Shown here: in pieces, positions 11,131 through 23,870 of the stretch
Layout of the letters: every line of letters starts with the position of its first letter
Position numbering within the stretch: position 1 is the stretch's first letter
Assembly (NCBI GenBank): GCA_030998225.1
Contig: JAPYXD010000519.1
Span: forward strand, 1 to 64,000
Length of the DNA stretch: 64,000 nucleotides
Source of the DNA: Diplolepis rosae
Lineage: Eukaryota > Arthropoda > Insecta > Hymenoptera > Diplolepididae
Direction of reading: 5' to 3'
Translations under genes and position numbers: made by a program
Notes under the pieces: generated by a model
What the model saw: the letters and a program-made list of their open reading frames with translations, nothing else
What the model was told of the DNA's origin: nothing
The model's database searches: none

Positions 11131-14100
11131 GTAGTGAATGCTTGTGGTTAATACACTTTTTTTGTGATAAAAAGGTTGCGTTAAAGGTGATTTTCGAGAA
11201 AGTTAAGATTTTTTATTAATAGGGGTGGTTTTTTTATTATTTCCGGGGATTCTTACCACCCTTGATCTTTCGGGGGTAATAAATGCTTATGCTCAAGACA
11301 CTTTTTTCGATGAAAAAAGTTTGCGTTAAAGGTGATATTTGAGAAAGTTAAGATTTTTTATTAATAGGGGTGGTTTTTTTATTATTTCCGGGGATTCTTA
11401 CCACCCTTAATCTTTCGAGGGTAATAAATGCTTATGCTCAAGTCACTTTTTTGTGATAAAAAGGTTGCGTTAAAGGTGATATTTGAGAAAGTTAAGATTT
11501 TTTATTAATAGGGGTGGTTTTTTATTATTTCCGGGGATTCTTACCACCCTTAATATTTCGGGGGTAGTGAATGCTTGTGGTTAATACACTTTTTTTGTGA
11601 TAAAACGGTTGCGTTAAAGGTGATTTTCCAGAAAGTTAAGATTTTTTATTAATAGGGGTGGTTTTCATTATTATTTCCGGGGATTCTTACCACCCTTAAT
11701 CTTTCGGGGGTAATAAATGCTTATGCTCAAGACACTTTTTTCGATAAAAAAAGGTTGCGTTAAAGGTGATATTTGAGAAAGTTAAGATTTTTTATTAATA
11801 GGGGTGGTTTTTTTATTATTTCCGGGGATTCTTACCACCCTTAATATTTCGGGGGTAATAAATGCTTATGCTCAAGACACTTTTTTCGATAAAAAAAGGT
11901 TGCGTTAAAGGTGATATTTGAGAAAGTTAAGATTTTTTATTAATAGGGGTGGTTTTTTTATTATTTCCGGGGATTCTTACCACCCTTAATCTTTCGGGGG
12001 TAATAAATGCTTATGCTCAAGACACTTTTTTCGATGAAAAAAGGTTGCGTTAAAGGTGATATTTGAGAAAGTTAAGATTTTTTATTAATAGGGGTGGTTT
12101 TTTTATTATTTCCGGGGATTATTACCACCCTTAATCTTTCGAGGGTAATAAATGCTTATGCTCAAGACACTTTTTTCGATGAAAAAAGTTTGCGTTAAAG
12201 GTGATATTTGAGAAAGTAAATATTTTTTATTAATAGGGGTGGTTTTTTTATTATTTCCGGGGATTCTTTCCACCCTTAATCTTTCGGGGGTAATAAATTC
12301 TTATGTTCAAGACACTTTTTTCGATAAAAAAAGGTTGCGTTAAAGGTCATATTTGAGAAAGTAAAGATTTTTTAATAATAGGGGTGGTTTTTTATTACTT
12401 CCGGGGATTCTTACCACCCTTAATATTTCGGGGGTAGTGAATGCTTGTGGTTAATACACTTTTTTTGTGATAAAAAGCTTGCGTTAAAGGTGATTTTCGA
12501 GAAAGTTAAGATTTTTTATTAATAGGGGTGGTTTTTTTATTATTTCCGGGGATTCTTACCACCCTTAATCTTTCGGGGGTAATAAATGCTTATGCTCAAG
12601 ACACTTTTTTCGATAAAAAAAGGTTGCGTTAAAGGTGATATTTGAGAAAGTTAAGATTTTTTATTAATAGGGGTGGTTTTTTTATTATTTCCGGGGATTC
12701 TTACCACCCTTAATCTTTCGGGGGTAATAAATGCTTATGCTCAAGACACTTTTTTCGATGTAAAAAGGTTGCGTTAAAGGTGATATTTGAGAAAGTAAAT
12801 ATTTTTTATTAATAGGGGTGGTTTTTTTATTATTTCCGGGGATTCTTACCACCCTTAATATTTCGGGGGTAATAAATGCTTATGCTCAAGACACTTTTTT
12901 CGATAAAAAAAGGTTGCGTTAAAGGTGATATTTGAGAAAGTTAAGATTTTTTATTAATAGGGGTGGTTTTTTTATTATTTCCGGGGATTATTACCACCCT
13001 TAATCTTTCGAGGGTAATAAATGCTTATGCTCAAGACACTTTTTTCGATGAAAAATGGTTGCGTTAAAGGTGATATTTGAGAAAGTTAAGATTTTTTATT
13101 AATAGGGGTGGTTTTTTTATTATTTCCGGGGATTCTTACCACCCTTAATCTTTCGGGGGTAATAAATGCTTATGCTCAAGACACTTTTTTCGATGAAAAA
13201 AGGTTGCGTTAAAGGTGATATTTGAGAAAGTAAATATTTTTTATTAATAGGGGTGGTTTTTTATTATTTCCGGGGATTCTTACCACCCTTAATCTTTCGG
13301 GGGTAATAAATGCTTATGCTCAAGACACTTTTTTCGATAAAAAAAGGTTGCGTTAAAGGTGATATTTGAGAAAGTTAAGATTTTTTATTAATAGGGGTGG
13401 GTTTTTTATTATTTCCGGGGATTCTTACCACCCTTAATCTTTCGGGGGTAATAAATGCTTATGCTCAAGACACTTTTTTCGATGAAAAAAGGTTGCGTTA
13501 AAGGTGATATTTGAGAAAGTTAAGATTTTTTATTAATAGGGGTGGTTTTTTTATTATTTCCGGGGATTCTTACCACCCTTAATCTTTCGGGGGTAATAAA
13601 TGCTTATGCTCAAGACACTTTTTTCGATGAAAAATGGTTGCGTTAAAGGTGATATTTGAGAAAGTAAAGATTTTTTATTAATAGGGGTGGTTTTTTTATT
13701 ATTTCCGGGGATTCTTACCACCCTTAATATTTCGGGGGTAATAAATGCTTATGCTCAAGACACTTTTTTCGATAAAAAAAGGTTGCGTTAAAGGTGATAT
13801 TTGAGAAAGTTAAGATTTTTTATTAATAGGGGTGGTTTTTTTATTATTTCCGGGGATTCTTACCACCCTTGATCTTTCGGGGGTAATAAATGCTTATGCT
13901 CAAGACACTTTTTTCGATGAAAAAAGTTTGCGTTAAAGGTGATATTTGAGAAAGTAAATATTTTTTATTAATAGGGGTGGTTTTTTTATTATTTCCGGGG
14001 ATTCTTTCCACCCTTAATCTTTCGGGGGTAATAAATTCTTATGCTCAAGACACTTTTTTCGATAAAAAAAGGTTGCGTTAAAGGTCATATTTGAGAAAGT

Positions 14101-14171
14101 AAAGATTTTTTAATAATAGGGGTGGTTTTTTATTACTTCCGGGGATTCTTACCACCCTTAATATTTCGGGG
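11131..14171 (+). repeat. 21-monomer superunit, copy 1 (3-6-12 marker spacing)
   Basis: The interval holds 21 monomers in 3,041 bases and is divided by junction markers at 11564, 12434 and 14172 into 3, 6 and 12 monomers. The 12-monomer part runs: ttgtgat copy, aaaaaaagg, gtaaaaagg/gtaaat/aatatt, aaaaaaagg with ttattacc and gaggg, gaaaaatgg, gaaaaaagg/gtaaat, and so on to a cttgatctt copy, a gaaaaaagt copy with tctttcc, and a ggtcat copy. The same order is recognisable at 26773-28511 and 32858-34596. The gataaaagaagg monomer stands just before the start. Confidence 0.8.
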
Positions 14172-17160
14172 GTAGTGAATGCTTGTGGTTAATACACTTT
14201 TTTGTGATAAAACGGTTGCGTTAAAGGTGATTTTCGAGAAAGTTAAGATTTTTTATTAATAGGGGTGGTTTTCATTATTATTTCCGGGGATTCTTACCAC
14301 CCTTAATCTTTCGGGGGTAATAAATGCTTATGCTCAAGACACTTTTTTCGATAAAAAAAGGTTGCGTTAAAGGTGATTTTCGAGAAAGTTAAGATTTTTT
14401 ATTAATAGGGGTGGTTTTTTTATTATTTCCGGGGATTCTTACCACCCTTGATCTTTCGGGGGTAATAAATGCTTATGCTCAAGACACTTTTTTCGATGAA
14501 AAAAGTTTGCGTTAAAGGTGATATTTGAGAAAGTAAATATTTTTTATTAATAGGGGTGGTTTTTTTATTATTTCCGGGGATTCTTTCCACCCTTAATATT
14601 TCGGGGGTAATAAATGCTTATGCTCAAGACACTTTTTTCGATAAAAAAAGGTTGCGTTAAAGGTGATATTTGAGAAAGTTAAGATTTTTTATTAATAGGG
14701 GTGGTTTTTTTATTATTTCCGGGGATTCTTACCACCCTTAATCTTTCGGGGGTAATAAATGCTTATGCTCAAGACACTTTTTTCGATAAAAAAAGGTTGC
14801 GTTAAAGGTGATATTTGAGAAAGTTAAGATTTTTTATTAATAGGGGTGGTTTTTTTATTATTTCCGGGGATTCTTACCACCCTTAATCTTTCGGGGGTAA
14901 TAAATGCTTATGCTCAAGACACTTTTTTGTGATAAAAAGGTTGCGTTAAAGGTGATTTTCGAGAAAGTTAAGATTTTTTATTAATAGGGGTGGTTTTTTT
15001 ATTATTTCCGGGGATTCTTACCACCCTTAATCTTTCGGGGGTAATAAATGCTTATGCTCAAGACACTTTTTTCGATAAAAAAAGGTTGCGTTAAAGGTGA
15101 TATTTGAGAAAGTTAAGATTTTTTATTAATAGGGGTGGTTTTTTTATTATTTCCGGGGATTCTTACCACCCTTAATCTTTCGGGGGTAATAAATGCTTAT
15201 GCTCAAGACACTTTTTTCGATGTAAAAAGGTTGCGTTAAAGGTGATATTTGAGAAAGTTAAGATTTTTTATTAATAGGGGTGGTTTTTTTATTATTTCCG
15301 GGGATTCTTACCACCCTTAATCTTTCGGGGGTAATAAATGCTTATGCTCAAGACACTTTTTTCGATAAAAAAAGGTTGCGTTAAAGGTGATATTTGAGAA
15401 AGTTAAGATTTTTTATTAATAGGGGTGGGTTTTTTATTATTTCCGGGGATTCTTACCACCCTTAATCTTTCGGGGGTAATAAATGCTTATGCTCAAGACA
15501 CTTTTTTCGATGTAAAAAGGTTGCGTTAAAGGTGATATTTGAGAAAGTAAATATTTTTTATTAATAGGGGTGGTTTTTTTATTATTTCCGGGGATTCTTA
15601 CCACCCTTAATCTTTCGGGGGTAATAAATGCTTATGCTCAAGACACTTTTTTCGATAAAAAAAGGTTGCGTTAAAGGTGATATTTGAGAAAGTTAAGATT
15701 TTTTATTAATAGGGGTGGTTTTTTTATTATTTCCGGGGATTCTTACCACCCTTAATCTTTCGAGGGTAATAATTGCTTATGCTCAAGACACTTTTTTCGA
15801 TGAAAAATGGTTGCGTTAAAGGTGATATTTGAGAAAGTAAAGATTTTTTATTAATAGGGGTGGTTTTCATTATTATTTCCGGGGATTCTTACCACCCTTA
15901 ATCTTTCGGGGGTAATAAATGCTTATGCTCAAGACACTTTTTTCGATAAAAAAAGGTTGCGTTAAAGGTGATATTTGAGAAAGTAAAGATTTTTTATTAA
16001 TAGGGGTGGTTTTTTTATTATTTCCGGGGATTCTTACCACCCTTAATCTTTCGGGGGTAATAAATGCTTATGCTCAAGACACTTTTTTCGATAAAAAAAG
16101 GTTGCGTTAAAGGTGATATTTGAGAAAGTTAAGATTTTTTATTAATAGGGGTGGTTTTTTTATTATTTCCGGGGATTCTTACCACCCTTAATCTTTCGGG
16201 GGTAATAAATGCTTATGCTCAAGACACTTTTTTCGATGTAAAAAGGTTGCGTTAAAGGTGATATTTGAGAAAGTTAAGATTTTTTATTAATAGGGGTGGT
16301 TTTTTTATTATTTCCGGGGATTCTTACCACCCTTAATCTTTCGGGGGTAATAAATGCTTATGCTCAAGACACTTTTTTCGATGAAAAAAGGTTGCGTTAA
16401 AGGTGATATTTGAGAAAGTAAATATTTTTTATTAATAGGGGTGGTTTTTTTATTATTTCCGGGGATTCTTACCACCCTTAATATTTCGGGGGTAATAAAT
16501 GCTTATGCTCAAGACACTTTTTTCGATAAAAAAAGGTTGCGTTAAAGGTGATATTTGAGAAAGTTAAGATTTTTTATTAATAGGGGTGGTTTTTTTATTA
16601 TTTCCGGGGATTCTTACCACCCTTAATCTTTCGGGGGTAATAAATGCTTATGCTCAAGACACTTTTTTCGATGAAAAAAGGTTGCGTTAAAGGTGATATT
16701 TGAGAAAGTAAAGATTTTTTATTAATAGGGGTGGTTTTTTTATTATTTCCGGGGATTCTTACCACCCTTAATCTTTCGGGGGTAATAAATGCTTATGCTC
16801 AAGACACTTTTTTCGATAAAAAAAGGTTGCGTTAAAGGTGATATTTGAGAAAGTTAAGATTTTTTATTAATAGGGGTGGTTTTTTTATTATTTCCGGGGA
16901 TTCTTACCACCCTTAATCTTTCGGGGGTAATAAATGCTTATGCTCAAGACACTTTTTTCGATGAAAAAAGGTTGCGTTAAAGGTGATATTTGAGAAAGTA
17001 AAGATTTTTTATTAATAGGGGTGGTTTTTTTATTATTTCCGGGGATTCTTACCACCCTTAATCTTTCGGGGGTAATAAATGCTTATGCTCAAGACACTTT
17101 TTTCGATGTAAAAAGGTTGCGTTAAAGGTGATATTTGAGAAAGTAAAGATTTTTTATTAA

Positions 17161-17180
17161 TAGGGGTTTTTTTTATTATT
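17161..17180 (+). repeat. Monomer lacking the GGTGG arm
   Basis: The usual aggggtggttttttt is shortened to aggggttttttttatt. Loss of the TGG removes most of the 5' dyad arm while the 3' arm (ACCACCC) is intact. Confidence 0.7.
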
Positions 17181-17580
17181 TCCGGGGATTCTTACCACCC
17201 TTAATATTTCGGGGGTAATAAATGCTTATGCTCAAGACACTTTTTTCGATAAAAAAAGGTTGCGTTAAAGGTGATATTTGAGAAAGTTAAGATTTTTTAT
17301 TAATAGGGGTGGTTTTTTTATTATTTCCGGGGATTCTTACCACCCTTAATCTTTCGAGGGTAATAAATGCTTATGCTCAAGACACTTTTTTCGATGAAAA
17401 ATGGTTGCGTTAAAGGTGATATTTGAGAAAGTAAAGATTTTTTATTAATAGGGGTGGTTTTTTATTATTTCCGGGGATTCTTACCACCCTTAATCTTTCG
17501 GGGGTAATAAATGCTTATGCTCAAGACACTTTTTTCGATAAAAGAAGGTTGCGTTAAAGGTGATTTTCGAGAAAGTAAAG

Positions 17581-17640
17581 ATTTTTTATTAAGAGGGGTG
17601 GTTTTTTATTATTTCCGGGGATTCTAACAAACCTTAATAT
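17581..17640 (+). repeat. Divergent monomer segment before superunit 2
   Basis: In the gataaaagaagg monomer that precedes the 17648 marker, attaataggggtgg is attaagaggggtgg, and cttaccacccttaatatt is ctaacaaaccttaatatt. The 3' dyad arm is lost. Other copies of this marker monomer keep the usual sequence, so the changes came after the block was duplicated. Confidence 0.7.
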
Positions 17641-17647
17641 TTCGGGG

Positions 17648-20600
17648 GTAGTGAATGCTTGTGGTTAATACACTTTTTTTGTGATAAAAAGGTTGCGTTA
17701 AAGGTGATTTTCGAGAAAGTTAAGATTTTTTATTAATAGGGGTGGTTTTTTTATTATTTCCGGGGATTCTTACCACCCTTGATCTTTCGGGGGTAATAAA
17801 TGCTTATGCTCAAGACACTTTTTTCGATGAAAAAAGTTTGCGTTAAAGGTGATATTTGAGAAAGTTAAGATTTTTTATTAATAGGGGTGGTTTTTTTATT
17901 ATTTCCGGGGATTCTTACCACCCTTAATCTTTCGGGGGTAATAAATGCTTATGCTCAAGACACTTTTTTTGTGATAAAAAGGTTGCGTTAAAGGTCATAT
18001 TTGAGAAAGTAAAGATTTTTTAATAATAGGGGTGGTTTTTTATTACTTCCGGGGATTCTTACCACCCTTAATATTTCGGGGGTAGTGAATGCTTGTGGTT
18101 AATACACTTTTTTGTGATAAAACGGTTGCGTTAAAGGTGATTTTCGAGAAAGTTAAGATTTTTTATTAATAGGGGTGGTTTTCATTATTATTTCCGGGGA
18201 TTCTTACCACCCTTAATCTTTCGGGGGTAATAAATGCTTATGCTCAAGACACTTTTTTCGATAAAAAAAGGTTGCGTTAAAGGTGATATTTGAGAAAGTT
18301 AAGATTTTTTATTAATAGGGGTGGTTTTTTTATTATTTCCGGGGATTCTTACCACCCTTAATCTTTCGGGGGTAATAAATGCTTATGCTCAAGACACTTT
18401 TTTCGATAAAAAAAGGTTGCGTTAAAGGTGATATTTGAGAAAGTAAATATTTTTTATTAATAGGGGTGGTTTTTTTATTATTTCCGGGGATTCTTACCAC
18501 CCTTAATCTTTCGGGGGTAATAAATGCTTATGCTCAAGACACTTTTTTCGATAAAAAAAGGTTGCGTTAAAGGTGATATTTGAGAAAGTTAAGATTTTTT
18601 ATTAATAGGGGTGGTTTTTTTATTATTTCCGGGGATTCTTACCACCCTTAATCTTTCGAGGGTAATAAATGCTTATGCTCAAGACACTTTTTTCGATGAA
18701 AAATGGTTGCGTTAAAGGTGATATTTGAGAAAGTAAATATTTTTTATTAATAGGGGTGGTTTTTTTATTATTTCCGGGGATTCTTACCACCCTTAATCTT
18801 TCGGGGGTAATAAATGCTTATGCTCAAGACACTTTTTTCGATAAAAAAAGGTTGCGTTAAAGGTCATATTTGAGAAAGTAAAGATTTTTTATTAATAGGG
18901 GTGGTTTTTTATTATTTCCGGGGATTCTTACCACCCTTAATATTTCGGGGGTAGTGAATGCTTGTGGTTAATACACTTTTTTGTGATAAAAAGGTTGCGT
19001 TAAAGGTGATTTTCGAGAAAGTTAAGATTTTTTATTAATAGGGGTGGTTTTCATTATTATTTCCGGGGATTCTTACCACCCTTAATCTTTCGGGGGTAAT
19101 AAATGCTTATGCTCAAGACACTTTTTTCGATAAAAAAAGGTTGCGTTAAAGGTGATATTTGAGAAAGTTAAGATTTTTTATTAATAGGGGTGGTTTTTTT
19201 ATTATTTCCGGGGATTCTTACCACCCTTAATCTTTCGAGGGTAATAAATGCTTATGCTCAAGACACTTTTTTCGATGAAAAATGGTTGCGTTAAAGGTGA
19301 TATTTGAGAAAGTTAAGATTTTTTATTAATAGGGGTGGTTTTTTTATTATTTCCGGGGATTCTTACCACCCTTAATCTTTCGGGGGTAATAAATGCTTAT
19401 GCTCAAGACACTTTTTTCGATGAAAAAAGTTTGCGTTAAAGGTGATATTTGAGAAAGTAAATATTTTTTATTAATAGGGGTGGTTTTTTATTATTTCCGG
19501 GGATTCTTACCACCCTTAATATTTCGGGGGTAATAAATGCTTATGCTCAAGACACTTTTTTCGATAAAAAAAGGTTGCGTTAAAGGTGATATTTGAGAAA
19601 GTTAAGATTTTTTATTAATAGGGGTGGTTTTTTTATTATTTCCGGGGATTCTTACCACCCTTAATCTTTCGGGGGTAATAAATGCTTATGCTCAAGACAC
19701 TTTTTTCGATGAAAAAAGGTTGCGTTAAAGGTGATATTTGAGAAAGTTAAGATTTTTTATTAATAGGGGTGGTTTTTTTATTATTTCCGGGGATTCTTAC
19801 CACCCTTAATCTTTCGGGGGTAATAAATGCTTATGCTCAAGACACTTTTTTCGATGAAAAAAGGTTGCGTTAAAGGTGATATTTGAGAAAGTAAATATTT
19901 TTTATTAATAGGGGTGGTTTTTTTATTATTTCCGGGGATTCTTACCACCCTTAATCTTTCGGGGGTAATAAATGCTTATGCTCAAGACACTTTTTTCGAT
20001 AAAAAAAGGTTGCGTTAAAGGTGATATTTGAGAAAGTTAAGATTTTTTATTAATAGGGGTGGTTTTTTTATTATTTCCGGGGATTCTTACCACCCTTAAT
20101 CTTTCGGGGGTAATAAATGCTTATGCTCAAGACACTTTTTTCGATGAAAAAAGGTTGCGTTAAAGGTGATATTTGAGAAAGTAAATATTTTTTATTAATA
20201 GGGGTGGTTTTTTTATTATTTCCGGGGATTCTTACCACCCTTAATCTTTCGGGGGTAATAAATGCTTATGCTCAAGACACTTTTTTCGATAAAAAAAGGT
20301 TGCGTTAAAGGTGATATTTGAGAAAGTAAAGATTTTTTATTAATAGGGGTGGTTTTTTTATTATTTCCGGGGATTATTACCACCCTTAATCTTTCGGGGG
20401 TAATAAATGCTTATGCTCAAGACACTTTTTTCGATAAAAAAAGGTTGCGTTAAAGGTGATATTTGAGAAAGTAAAGATTTTTTATTAATAGGGGTGGTTT
20501 TTTATTATTTCCGGGGATTCTTACCACCCTTAATATTTCGGGGGTAGTGAATGCTTGTGGTTAATACACTTTTTTTGTGATAAAAAGGTTGCGTTAAAGG

Positions 20601-20687
20601 TGATTTTCGAGAAAGTTAAGATTTTTTATTAATAGGGGTGGTTTTTTATTATTTCCGGGGATTCTTACCACCCTTAATATTTCGGGG
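17648..20687 (+). repeat. 21-monomer superunit, copy 2 (3-6-11-1 marker spacing)
   Basis: The interval is 3,040 bases, 21 monomers, with markers at 18082, 18951, 20544 and 20688, so the last segment is split as 11 plus 1 instead of 12. The total is unchanged, so the extra junction may have arisen by conversion of one monomer and not by insertion. Its 5' neighbour is the gataaaagaagg monomer, as for copies 1 and 3. The internal order in the last segment is less like the other copies, with longer runs of aaaaaaagg and gaaaaaagg monomers. Confidence 0.65.
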
Positions 20688-22281
20688 GTAGTGAATGCTT
20701 GTGGTTAATACACTTTTTTGTGATAAAACGGTTGCGTTAAAGGTGATTTTCGAGAAAGTTAAGATTTTTTATTAATAGGGGTGGTTTTCATTATTATTTC
20801 CGGGGATTCTTACCACCCTTAATCTTTCGGGGGTAATAAATGCTTATGCTCAAGACACTTTTTTCGATAAAAAAAGGTTGCGTTAAAGGTGATTTTTGAG
20901 AAAGTTAAGATTTTTTATTAATAGGGGTGGTTTTTTTATTATTTCCGGGGATTCTTACCACCCTTGATCTTTCGGGGGTAATAAATGCTTATGCTCAAGA
21001 CACTTTTTTCGATGAAAAAAGTTTGCGTTAAAGGTGATATTTGAGAAAGTAAATATTTTTTATTAATAGGGGTGGTTTTTTTATTATTTCCGGGGATTCT
21101 TTCCACCCTTAATCTTTCGGGGGTAATAAATGCTTATGCTCAAGACACTTTTTTCGATAAAAAAAGGTTGCGTTAAAGGTGATATTTGAGAAAGTTAAGA
21201 TTTTTTATTAATAGGGGTGGTTTTTTTATTATTTCCGGGGATTCTTACCACCCTTAATCTTTCGGGGGTAATAAATGCTTATGCTCAAGACACTTTTTTC
21301 GATGAAAAAAGGTTGCGTTAAAGGTGATATTTGAGAAAGTAAATATTTTTTATTAATAGGGGTGGTTTTTTTATTATTTCCGGGGATTCTTACCACCCTT
21401 AATATTTCGGGGGTAATAAATGCTTATGCTCAAGACACTTTTTTCGATAAAAAAAGGTTGCGTTAAAGGTGATATTTGAGAAAGTTAAGATTTTTTATTA
21501 ATAGGGGTGGTTTTTTTATTATTTCCGGGGATTCTTACCACCCTTAATCTTTCGGGGGTAATAAATGCTTATGCTCAAGACACTTTTTTCGATAAAAAAA
21601 GGTTGCGTTAAAGGTGATATTTGAGAAAGTTAAGATTTTTTATTAATAGGGGTGGTTTTTTTATTATTTCCGGGGATTCTTACCACCCTTAATCTTTCGG
21701 GGGTAATAAATGCTTATGCTCAAGACACTTTTTTCGATGTAAAAAGGTTGCGTTAAAGGTGATATTTGAGAAAGTAAAGATTTTTTATTAATAGGGGTGG
21801 TTTTTTTATTATTTCCGGGGATTCTTACCACCCTTAATATTTCGGGGGTAATAAATGCTTATGCTCAAGACACTTTTTTCGATAAAAAAAGGTTGCGTTA
21901 AAGGTGATATTTGAGAAAGTAAATATTTTTTATTAATAGGGGTGGTTTTTTTATTATTTCCGGGGATTCTTACCACCCTTAATCTTTCGGGGGTAATAAA
22001 TGCTTATGCTCAAGACACTTTTTTCGATAAAAAAAGGTTGCGTTAAAGGTGATATTTGAGAAAGTTAAGATTTTTTATTAATAGGGGTGGTTTTTTTATT
22101 ATTTCCGGGGATTCTTACCACCCTTAATCTTTCGGGGGTAATAAATGCTTATGCTCAAGACACTTTTTTCGATAAAAAAAGGTTGCGTTAAAGGTGATAT
22201 TTGAGAAAGTAAAGATTTTTTATTAATAGGGGTGGTTTTTTATTATTTCCGGGGATTCTTACCACCCTTAATATTTCGGGG
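20688..22281 (+). repeat. 11-monomer higher-order repeat, first of a tandem pair
   Basis: Eleven monomers in 1,594 bases begin with a ttgtgat/tttcattatt copy, then aaaaaaagg with cttgatctt, gaaaaaagt/gtaaat/tctttcc, aaaaaaagg, a gtaaat/aatatt copy, two aaaaaaagg copies, and a gtaaaaagg copy with aatatt. The next 1.2 kb from 22282 repeats the same order at the same spacing, so this is a direct tandem duplication of a higher-order unit. A shortened relative follows the marker at 28512. Confidence 0.75.
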
Positions 22282-23870
22282 GTAGTGAATGCTTGTGGTT
22301 AATACACTTTTTTGTGATAAAAAGGTTGCGTTAAAGGTGATATTTGAGAAAGTTAAGATTTTTTATTAATAGGGGTGGTTTTCATTATTATTTCCGGGGA
22401 TTCTTACCACCCTTAATCTTTCGGGAGTAATAAATGCTTATGCTCAAGACACTTTTTTCGATAAAAAAAGGTTGCGTTAAAGGTGATATTTGAGAAAGTT
22501 AAGATTTTTTATTAATAGGGGTGGTTTTTTTATTATTTCCGGGGATTCTTACCACCCTTGATCTTTCGGGGGTAATAAATGCTTATGCTCAAGACACTTT
22601 TTTCGATGAAAAAAGTTTGCGTTAAAGGTGATATTTGAGAAAGTAAATATTTTTTATTAATAGGGGTGGTTTTTTTATTATTTCCGGGGATTCTTTCCAC
22701 CCTTAATCTTTCGGGGGTAATAAATGCTTATGCTCAAGACACTTTTTTCGATAAAAAAAGGTTGCGTTAAAGGTGATATTTGAGAAAGTTAAGATTTTTT
22801 ATTAATAGGGGTGGTTTTTTTATTATTTCCGGGGATTCTTACCACCCTTAATCTTTCGGGGGTAATAAATGCTTATGCTCAAGACACTTTTTTCGATAAA
22901 AAAAGGTTGCGTTAAAGGTGATATTTGAGAAAGTAAATATTTTTTATTAATAGGGGTGGTTTTTTTATTATTTCCGGGGATTCTTACCACCCTTAATATT
23001 TCGGGGGTAATAAATGCTTATGCTCAAGACACTTTTTTCGATAAAAAAAGGTTGCGTTAAAGGTGATATTTGAGAAAGTTAAGATTTTTTATTAATAGGG
23101 GTGGTTTTTTTATTATTTCCGGGGATTCTTACCACCCTTAATCTTTCGGGGGTAATAAATGCTTATGCTCAAGACACTTTTTTCGATAAAAAAAGGTTGC
23201 GTTAAAGGTGATATTTGAGAAAGTTAAGATTTTTTATTAATAGGGGTGGTTTTTTTATTATTTCCGGGGATTCTTACCACCCTTAATCTTTCGGGGGTAA
23301 TAAATGCTTATGCTCAAGACACTTTTTTCGATGTAAAAAGGTTGCGTTAAAGGTGATATTTGAGAAAGTAAATATTTTTTATTAATAGGGGTGGTTTTTT
23401 ATTATTTCCGGGGATTCTTACAACCCTTAATATTTCGGGGGTAATAAATGCTTATGCTCAAGACACTTTTTTCGATAAAAAAAGGTTGCGTTAAAGGTGA
23501 TATTTGAGAAAGTTAAGATTTTTTATTAATAGGGGTGGTTTTTTTATTATTTCCGGGGATTCTTACCACCCTTAATCTTTCGAGGGTAATAAATGCTTAT
23601 GCTCAAGACACTTTTTTCGATGAAAAATGGTTGCGTTAAAGGTGATATTTGAGAAAGTTAAGATTTTTTATTAATAGGGGTGGTTTTTTTATTATTTCCG
23701 GGGATTCTTACCACCCTTAATCTTTCGGGGGTAATAAATGCTTATGCTCAAGACACTTTTTTCGATAAAAAAAGGTTGCGTTAAAGGTGATATTTGAGAA
23801 AGTAAATATTTTTTATTAATAGGGGTGGTTTTTTTATTATTTCCGGGGATTCTTACCACCCTTAATCTTT
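22282..23870 (+). repeat. 11-monomer higher-order repeat, second of a tandem pair
   Basis: The order of monomer classes repeats that of 20688-22281 for at least eight monomers: tttcattatt copy (here with gggagtaat near 22434), aaaaaaagg/cttgatctt, gaaaaaagt/tctttcc, aaaaaaagg, gtaaat/aatatt, two aaaaaaagg copies and gtaaaaagg/aatatt (here with ttacaaccc near 23420). After that the order departs, with a gaggg copy and a gaaaaatgg copy, so the right boundary is approximate. Confidence 0.65.
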
